From contig NZ_LIVZ01000002.1 of NCBI RefSeq assembly GCF_001905845.1, positions 62,001 through 126,000 of the forward strand: DNA of 64,000 bases, given 5' to 3'. Source of the stretch: Streptomyces sp. TSRI0107 (GTDB lineage Bacteria > Actinomycetota > Actinomycetes > Streptomycetales > Streptomycetaceae). Shown piece by piece: positions 58,508 to 64,000 of the stretch. Both the position numbers and the translations under genes were made by a program. The stretch's first letter is position 1. Every line of letters starts with the position of its first letter. A model generated the notes under the pieces. It searched no databases. It worked only from the letters and a program-made list of their open reading frames with translations, and was not told where the DNA came from.

Positions 58508-60219
58508 GACGGCAGGACCCACACCGGGTTGGAGTAGAACCACAGGTCGAGCCACGGGTCGGCGTCGCCGACGACGTCGAGGGCGGGGCCCGCCGGGTCG
58601 ACGGCGGCGCCCATCGCGCCGACGGCGGTGCGGTTGCCGTCGGTGCCGCGCAGCCGGACGTAGACCGGGCGGTCGACGCGGCCGAGGTCGTAGGTGAGGC
58701 GGACCGTGCCGGTCGACTTGTTCACCTCGTACGACTTGACGACCTTGGCGGTGGGGGCGGTGAAGGTGTCCTTGTCCTTCACCTCGCCGGTGACGTCGCC
58801 CTGGATGACGTCGACGCGGGCGAGACTGGGCACGAATCCGGCCCAGTTGGGGCCGCCGGCGAGGGCCACGTCCACGGTGAGGGTGACCCGGGTGCCCTTC
58901 TTGACGTGCAGGGCGCCGCCGAGGGTGGCCCAGCGGCCGCCGCCGGCGACCCGGGCGTCGAGGGCGCTGATCAGCCGGCCGTGGTCGACCCAGATGCGGC
59001 CGGCGCGGATGCCGTCCATGACGGCGGCGTAGGAGAAGCCGTCGGCGCCGACGTGGGTGCGGCTGTACTGGCCGGGCCAGTAGTCGCCCTGGGTGACGTC
59101 GATCTTGCCGCCGTAGACGGGGTCCTCATAGCGGCCGTTGGCGTTGAAGTCGCCGCCGGGGCCGCGGACGGCGGTGTCGCCGTAGACCTGGTGGGAGTCG
59201 GAGTTGGCGGTGATCCACCAGGGCTTGCCCTCGGCGAGGAGGCTGTCCCACAGGCCGCCGACGGTGGCGGTCATCCAGTCGAAGCCGCCCCAGGTGCGGT
59301 ACGACTCCGGCGGGTAGCCGGCGAAGGAGTTGGCGCCGGGGTTGTTGTCGTAGATGCCGCGGGCGCGGGCCATGCCGAGCGGGGCGGGCAGGCCGGCGGC
59401 CTGGTGGCCGGGGGCGCCCTCGAAGCCGACGGCGATCCGGTGCTCGGCGGAGGTGGCGTCGCGCCAGGCGCGGATCTCGTGCGGGGAGTCGACGCCGCGC
59501 CGCGCGGGGTGGTTGGCGAGCATCAGGGCGTCCTTGACCTTGCGGCGGCGGACCTGCTCGCCGAGGAAGGCCAGACCGGCGACGGCGAGGGCCTCGTTGG
59601 CGGGCGTGGAGTCGGTCGCGCCCTTGACGCTGCCGTCGTAGTCGGTCTCGAACTGCTTGAGGACGGCGACCTCGTTCTTGCCGGGGTGGACGAAGACGGT
59701 GCCGTGCTCGGCGGCCGGGATGTTCCACTCCAGGCCCTGGAAGACGAGGGTGTCCTCGAACGCGGCCCGGGCCTCCTTGATGTCCGGGTTGACCTTCTCG
59801 ACGCCGATCTTGGCGTGGGTGGCGCTGCCGTGGTCGGTGATGACCAGCCAGTCCATGCCGTGCCGGGCGCCCTGACGGACCTGGTCGACGACGCGGTACT
59901 TGCCGTCGCTGCTGTACTGGGTGTGGATGTGGTGGTCGCCCGCGAGCCACAGGAAGCCGTCCCGCTTGCGTCCGCCGGGGGCGGCGTACGCGGGTGCCTG
60001 CGGGGTGAGGACGCTCGCGGCGGCGAGGCCCGCGCCGAGCAGTCCGGCGCGGCGCAGCAGCGAGCGGCGGGAGTGCTGTTCGGGGGTCAGGGCCTCGTCG
60101 GGCACGGAGGTGTCGAAGGCGGCGGGCAGGGCCGCGTGGTCGTGCGTGTTGTCGTGCGTGTGGTCGTGCTCGTGGTGATGGTGGTGATGCCCGTGGCCGT
60201 GGTGGTGGGCGTGCCCCAT
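58504..60219 (-). CDS. CehA/McbA-family PHP metallohydrolase with His-rich N terminus
   Basis: 571 residues from ATG 60219 (GAGGAGG upstream). Residues 1-28 are almost only His with Asp/Glu/Gly, a likely Zn/Ni/Co-binding tail. A twin-arginine signal follows (RRSLLRRAGLLGAGLAAASV), then a PHP domain with metal motifs DHHIHTQYSSDG, VITDHGS, LEWNIPAAEHGT and NSDSHQVYGD. The C-terminal 150 residues are beta-rich. Exported phosphoesterase or carboxylesterase-like activity is expected; substrate unknown. Confidence 0.85.
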   Translation of the reverse strand: MGHAHHHGHGHHHHHHEHDHTHDNTHDHAALPAAFDTSVPDEALTPEQHSRRSLLRRAGLLGAGLAAASVLTPQAPAYAAPGGRKRDGFLWLAGDHHIHTQYSSDGKYRVVDQVRQGARHGMDWLVITDHGSATHAKIGVEKVNPDIKEARAAFEDTLVFQGLEWNIPAAEHGTVFVHPGKNEVAVLKQFETDYDGSVKGATDSTPANEALAVAGLAFLGEQVRRRKVKDALMLANHPARRGVDSPHEIRAWRDATSAEHRIAVGFEGAPGHQAAGLPAPLGMARARGIYDNNPGANSFAGYPPESYRTWGGFDWMTATVGGLWDSLLAEGKPWWITANSDSHQVYGDTAVRGPGGDFNANGRYEDPVYGGKIDVTQGDYWPGQYSRTHVGADGFSYAAVMDGIRAGRIWVDHGRLISALDARVAGGGRWATLGGALHVKKGTRVTLTVDVALAGGPNWAGFVPSLARVDVIQGDVTGEVKDKDTFTAPTAKVVKSYEVNKSTGTVRLTYDLGRVDRPVYVRLRGTDGNRTAVGAMGAAVDPAGPALDVVGDADPWLDLWFYSNPVWVLPS

Positions 60220-60479
60220 GGTGTGCCTCCTCGATGCCGCGGCGTGTGCGCGGCCGCCTTCTGCGGCGCTGCCGCGTCGCGTGAGGAGGATCAAGGCAGA
60301 AGATGAATGTTGAACGACTCGGGGGTGAGCAACAGAAGTCCCAAGCACGGCCGCTCGCCACGCCGTTGACAGCTTTCCCGACTGCCGGGTGGTGCCGTAC
60401 GCGCCGGTCGACTGAAACCGGTACCTAATTCCACTAGCCTGCGGCCTGGAAACCCCAGGTTCGTGTCAGGGAGGCCCCC

Positions 60480-61082
60480 ATGCCCCGTGCCGGTCTCACC
60501 GCGGACCGTCTCGTCACCGCCGCTGTCGAACTCGCCGACGAGGCCGGGTTCGAGAACGTGACGCTGTCCGGGCTGGCACGCCGGTTCGGAGTGAAGGACG
60601 CGAGTCTCTACTCGCACGTCAGGAATCTCCAGGACCTGCGCACCCGGATGGCGCTCCGGGCCGGCGGCGAGCTGATCGACCGCATCGCGGCGGCCGTCGC
60701 CGGACGCGCCGGCAAGGACGCGCTGACCGCGTTCGCGGGCGCCTACCGGGCGTACGCCCTGCAACACCCGGGCCGCTACGCCGCCACCCAGACCCGCGTC
60801 GACCAGTCCCTCGTCGCCGACTCCCCCGCCCTGCGCCGCACCGCCGAGATCACCTACGGCATGCTGCGCGCCTACGGCCTGGAGGAACCCGACCTCACCG
60901 ACGCCGTACGCCTGCTCCGCGCCACCTTCCACGGCTACTGCGTCCTGGAGGCGGGCGGCGGCTTCGGTGCCCCCCGTGACGTACAGCGGTCCTGGGATCG
61001 TGCCGTCGACGCCCTGCACACGGCTCTGACGCACTGGCCGGGTGAGGAGGACGGCGGGGAGGTGGGTGAGGCGGGGAGGTGA
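60480..61082 (+). CDS. TetR-family transcriptional regulator (TetR_C_33-like)
   Basis: 200 residues. HTH residues 10-55 (DRLVTAAVELADEAGFENVT, LARRFGVKDASLYSHVRNLQ) and a C-terminal domain with GMLRAYGLEEPDLTDAVRLLRATFHGYCVLE (core DLTDAVRLLRATFHGYCVLE). Divergent from the PHP hydrolase across 260 bp that contains ACCGGTACC-type motifs; it may control that gene. Confidence 0.9.
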   Translation: MPRAGLTADRLVTAAVELADEAGFENVTLSGLARRFGVKDASLYSHVRNLQDLRTRMALRAGGELIDRIAAAVAGRAGKDALTAFAGAYRAYALQHPGRYAATQTRVDQSLVADSPALRRTAEITYGMLRAYGLEEPDLTDAVRLLRATFHGYCVLEAGGGFGAPRDVQRSWDRAVDALHTALTHWPGEEDGGEVGEAGR

Positions 61083-61112
61083 TTGAGCAGAGGGGTGACT
61101 CCCCCGCGTGAG

Positions 61113-61166
61113 CATGGTCAGCGCCCCCTTCGGCCATGGTCAGCGTCCCGCCGGCCACGGTCAGCG
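61113..61166. repeat. three 21-22-bp units including a stop codon
   Basis: CATGGTCAGCG occurs at 61113 and 61135, with CACGGTCAGCG at 61156. The last one includes the stop of the minus-strand gene ending at 61161; the others lie past it. Confidence 0.85.
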
Positions 61167-61928
61167 GCGCGTTGAAGGGCCGGTCGCCAGCGCCCGTACC
61201 TCGTCGTACGACGGCACCGTGCCGCCCGGCGCGCGCCCCGCGCGGATCTGCGTGAGCGCGTCCACGGCCGCGCCGAGCGCCTGCCGGTAGAGCAGGGAGC
61301 CGAGGCTGATCCGGCGGACGCCCAGGTCGGCGAGGTGGGGGACGGAGGGGCCGGCGGGCGAGTAGAGGATGTTGAGGGGGATGCCGTCGAGGTCGCGGAC
61401 CAGGGCGGCGATCTCGGCGGGGTCGGTCAGGCCGGGCACGAACACGCCGTCGGCGCCCGCCTCCCGGTAGGCCTCCAGGCGGCGCGAAGTGCCCTCGCCG
61501 TCGCCCAGCCAGTACGTGTCCGTGCGGGCGTTGACGAACAGGCCGGGGGCCGCGGACTTCACCGCCGCGATCTTCTCGGCGTGCAGGGCGGGCGAGCCCA
61601 GGCCGTCCTCCAGGTTGATCCCCACGGCACCCACCACGGCCAGCTCCCGCGCGAACTCCCCCACCTCCTCCGGGACTTCCCCGAAGCCGTCCTCCGCGTC
61701 GACCGACAGCAGGAAGTTTTCCGCGCCGAGGGCAAGGGTGAGGCGCAGGGTCTCGTCGCGCGTGGCCGCTCTGCCGTCCGGCAGCCCGGCCGCCGCCGCG
61801 ACCCCGAGACTCGTCGTGGCGATCGCGGGGAATCCCAGCCCGGCGAACAGCCGGGCCGAGGCGTGGTCCCAGGCGTTGGGCAGGAGAAGCGGGTTCCCGG
61901 CGCGGTGGAGGTCGGCGAAGGCGGTCAT
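61161..61928 (-). CDS. isocitrate lyase/PEP mutase-family enzyme
   Basis: 255 residues, TIM barrel (LLPNAWDHASARLFAGLGFP, LSVDAEDGFGEVPEEV, GINLEDGLGSPALH, VNARTDTYWLG) with the conserved Mg-binding Asp/Glu residues. The family includes PEP mutase, oxaloacetate hydrolase and 2-methylisocitrate lyase; the reaction here cannot be told. 61929-62216 beyond it shows no convincing gene. Confidence 0.85.
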   Translation of the reverse strand: MTAFADLHRAGNPLLLPNAWDHASARLFAGLGFPAIATTSLGVAAAAGLPDGRAATRDETLRLTLALGAENFLLSVDAEDGFGEVPEEVGEFARELAVVGAVGINLEDGLGSPALHAEKIAAVKSAAPGLFVNARTDTYWLGDGEGTSRRLEAYREAGADGVFVPGLTDPAEIAALVRDLDGIPLNILYSPAGPSVPHLADLGVRRISLGSLLYRQALGAAVDALTQIRAGRAPGGTVPSYDEVRALATGPSTRR

Positions 61929-62216
61929 ACGGGGAACGGTAGAGGCGAGTCCGTTCGGCGACCGCCGAAACGTCCCGGCGCTGACGGGCTTCCGCCCGGT
62001 CCCGGTCCGACTTTCCGACCGTCACTCCTCTCCCTTGAGGACGTGGGTGGACTCCCGTTGGATGTGCCCGGAGTGGTGGAGGAAGTCAAGGATCACGGTG
62101 AGCTCCGCGTCCGAGTCCTCCGCGCAACGGCCGGCAGCGACCGGTGACCAAACGGAGCCGGATGAGGTGTGCGACTGCGGCTGCGGTGCCGGGGTCCGGG
62201 GTCCGGACCGCCCCGC

Positions 62217-63908
62217 TCACACCGGCCGCACGTCCACCCCGTCGGCGTCCAGGCGGACCCGCAGCGCGGGACCCGCGCTCCAGCGGACCTCCAGCACCCC
62301 GCTGCCGGCGTCCACCGCCACGCTCACCGACTCGGCAAGCGGCTCAGGGTCCGGTTCGCCGGTGAGGCGGGCGAGGGCGACGAACAGCGTGCCGTCGTCG
62401 GCGGTGACGCCGGTCGCCGTGTCGGACAGCCCGTGCAAGGGAAGCAGTTCGGCGCGAACGCCGTCCCGCGCCGCCCACCCGGTGACCCGTACCGGCGTAC
62501 CGGGGGCGGCTCCCGTCACCAGGTGCGCCCGCAGCTCGGCGGCCCCGTGCGCGAGCACGACGCTGGTCACCCGCGCTCCCCCGCCCGCCGAGTGCCGGGA
62601 GGCGACCCAGCCGTCGCCGACACCCAGCGGCACGATGTCCGCACGGCTCGCGTCGCCGCCGACGATCACGCTGTTGTCGTACGACGGGTCGGGCCGGGTG
62701 GCCGTCGAGTAGGCGAGGCGGGTGTAGTACGGGTCGTAGCGGACGTCCTCACTGCCGTGGTTGTGGAGCCGGACCAGCCCGTCCGAACGCGTCGACTGCA
62801 GCAGCCAGTTGGGCGGGCCGACCGGGGTGACGGCGTCCTCGCGCTCCGCCGGACCCGGCTCCTCCACGGCCGTCCAGACGGGGTGGTCCGGCGGGAGGAG
62901 CAGGCCGAGGAAACCCTTGCTCGCCCAGTAGGGGGAGGCGGGACCGGAGTAGTTCTGCAGCACGGACTCGTCGGGGCCGTGCCAGCCGAGGGTGAGCAGG
63001 CCGCGCTCGTCGACGGCGCCCCGGTCGAGGAAGTACTTCAGGGCGCCGGAGGCCAGGCGCCGGGTCTCGCCGGGCGGGAGCGGGGTGTGGCCTGTCAGCG
63101 CGCCGAGCCAGAGGGGCGCGGTGGTGGCGAAGCGGTAGGTGAGGGAGCGGCCCTGGTGGAGGGGGGCGCCGTCGGCGGCGAACAGGCGGGCGTAGTCGGC
63201 GAGGTGTTCCGACAACCGTCGACCGTATACAGCCGACAGTTCACCGTCGCCCGCCAACCATGCGTGGAGGACTGGATACAGGTGCATCGCCCAGCCGTTG
63301 TAGTAGTCGAACTTCCGGCCGTCGCCGTCTGTATACCAGCCGTCGCCGACATACCACTTCTCGATGCGCTCCAGCCCTCGGTCGATCGCCGCCCGGGACG
63401 CCGCCGTCTCGTGGCCGATCTCCTGGAGGAAGCCTCCGACGGTCACCGGGAACAACTCCCAGTTGCAGGGCCACGCCTCGGCGGTGAGCGCGTCCGCGAG
63501 CCAGTCCGCCGCCCGCTGCCGCACCCCGTCGTCCAGCCGGTCCCACAGCAACGGCCTCGTCAGCCGCAGCGCGAGCGCGATAGACGCGGCCTCGACCAGC
63601 GGCTGGGTCCGGCTCTCGACACGGGGCCAGACACCCGCGGCGCCGGCCGCGAGCCCGTCGGCGTAGCGCTGCAGCGTCGTCTCGTCACGGTGGAAGGCCG
63701 CCAGCAGCAACGTACGGGCGTACCCCTCCAGACCGTCGGAAAGACGACCGGACCAGCTCTCCCGGCCGCCGGGGAGGTGGTAGAGCGCGAAGTCCTCGGT
63801 GGCGTACGGCTCCACCGCCGCGAGCAGCGCGTCGGCTGCCGCCTCCCAGTGGGCACGGGTGAGGCCGGTGTACGGGCTGAGGGTGCGGTCTTCGGAAGGC
63901 AGCTGCAT
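62217..63908 (-). CDS. DUF2264 (GH154-like) hydrolase
   Basis: 563 residues. Alpha/alpha-barrel domain with DYYNGWAMHLYPVLHAWLAG-type motif (DGRKFDYYNGWAMHLYPVLH) and a C-terminal beta domain from about 380. As I recall, this Pfam family overlaps CAZy GH154, which contains beta-glucuronidases acting on plant arabinogalactan; that would suit the galactan locus 5 kb upstream, but the link is inferred. Starts at the stop of the Glu-Asp-repeat frame (TGATG). Confidence 0.8.
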   Translation of the reverse strand: MQLPSEDRTLSPYTGLTRAHWEAAADALLAAVEPYATEDFALYHLPGGRESWSGRLSDGLEGYARTLLLAAFHRDETTLQRYADGLAAGAAGVWPRVESRTQPLVEAASIALALRLTRPLLWDRLDDGVRQRAADWLADALTAEAWPCNWELFPVTVGGFLQEIGHETAASRAAIDRGLERIEKWYVGDGWYTDGDGRKFDYYNGWAMHLYPVLHAWLAGDGELSAVYGRRLSEHLADYARLFAADGAPLHQGRSLTYRFATTAPLWLGALTGHTPLPPGETRRLASGALKYFLDRGAVDERGLLTLGWHGPDESVLQNYSGPASPYWASKGFLGLLLPPDHPVWTAVEEPGPAEREDAVTPVGPPNWLLQSTRSDGLVRLHNHGSEDVRYDPYYTRLAYSTATRPDPSYDNSVIVGGDASRADIVPLGVGDGWVASRHSAGGGARVTSVVLAHGAAELRAHLVTGAAPGTPVRVTGWAARDGVRAELLPLHGLSDTATGVTADDGTLFVALARLTGEPDPEPLAESVSVAVDAGSGVLEVRWSAGPALRVRLDADGVDVRPV

Positions 63909-64000
63909 CAGTCCTCTTTCCGGTCTTCTTGCCGGTCTTCTTGGCAGTCTTCTTTCCGGTCCTCTTGCCAGTCTTCTCTCCGGGCCATCCGGGCCATCCG
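63908..64000 (-). CDS. end of a coupled reading frame with Lys/Arg/Gln-Glu-Asp repeats (partial)
   Basis: Open from the right edge to TGA at 63908-63910, overlapping the DUF2264 ATG by one base. The last 22 codons are a degenerate 12-bp repeat encoding (R/Q/K)ED triplets (REDWQEDRKEDCQEDRQEDR). Either the tail of an upstream gene or a short leader frame starting at an ATG seen near 63997. The coupling makes translation plausible. Confidence 0.45.
   Translation of the reverse strand, partial: RMARMARREDWQEDRKEDCQEDRQEDRKED

Noticed and set aside
62022..62200. Minus-strand frame ending LDFLHHSGHIQRESTHVLKG plus EE
   Set aside because: The end looks protein-like, but there is no usable start codon with a ribosome binding site and no family I can name; perhaps a gene remnant, too weak to list.

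Overview
The window is high-G+C actinobacterial chromosome, almost certainly Streptomyces. Third codon positions are saturated with G/C, GTG starts and GGAGG-type ribosome binding sites are frequent, many genes are translationally coupled (ATGA, GTGA, TGATG), and the families are typical streptomycete ones (DUF2637, AldO-type alditol oxidase, PucR, DmdR iron box, secreted GH plus ricin domains). It holds about 51 protein genes, one clear gene remnant and one gene cut by each edge. I see no rRNA, tRNA, CRISPR array, prophage or intact transposase.

Layout. 1-4965: methylmalonyl-CoA mutase operon mutA-mutB-meaB (propionyl-CoA metabolism). 5.2-9.7 kb: small accessory genes, including a response-regulator remnant and a coupled lipoprotein / 30-aa membrane peptide / DUF6766 operon. 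9.8-14.9 kb: surface-carbohydrate genes (pyruvyl-transferase-like, GT2 glycosyltransferase, GmhB-like HAD protein with a degenerate nucleophile motif, lipoprotein deacetylase). 15.0-23.8 kb: purine catabolism, with FAD, 2Fe-2S and Mo subunits of a xanthine dehydrogenase, an NCS2 purine permease and the XdhC maturation factor on the minus strand, divergent from pucR. 24-33 kb: regulators, an iron-box-controlled FhuF-like protein, a DUF2637 protein, an HTH protein anchored in the membrane, and a two-gene membrane/coiled-coil operon of unknown function. 33-43 kb: PoxB-type enzyme, a PP2C-like protein with a 14-aa repeat array, DUF456, F420 oxidoreductase, Ogt plus Ada-AlkA alkylation repair, and rsgA preceded by a 23-codon leader ORF. 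43-47 kb: a sigma-like / ZAS zinc-finger / CBM2 fusion behind a 14-bp iteron array, and a radical SAM gene divergent from a TetR gene with a dyad operator. 47-58 kb: alditol oxidase, then a galactan-use locus (ROK regulator, secreted GH30, ABC sugar importer, GH2 beta-galactosidase). 58-64 kb: PHP-type metallohydrolase with a His-rich N terminus, TetR, a PEP-mutase-like enzyme, and a DUF2264 hydrolase coupled to an upstream Glu-Asp-repeat reading frame that runs off the right edge.

How genes work together. The galactan locus reads as one pathway: GH30 cleaves polymer outside the cell, a lipoprotein and two permeases import the oligomer, GH2 removes terminal galactose inside, and the ROK protein probably senses the sugar. 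The ATPase of the importer is not encoded here, so a shared MsiK-type ATPase is likely. The xdh cluster contains enzyme, importer, cofactor insertion factor and regulator together.

Repeats stand out. Two related MITE-like elements with long terminal inverted repeats occur, with a shortened copy and solo ends of the sequence CTAGGGGG(C/T)GTCTC; three solo ends lie exactly at gene stop codons. Three genes (at 10699, 41629 and 61161) carry short tandem duplications that include their own stop codon. One small palindromic repeat lies in frame inside the 2Fe-2S subunit gene.
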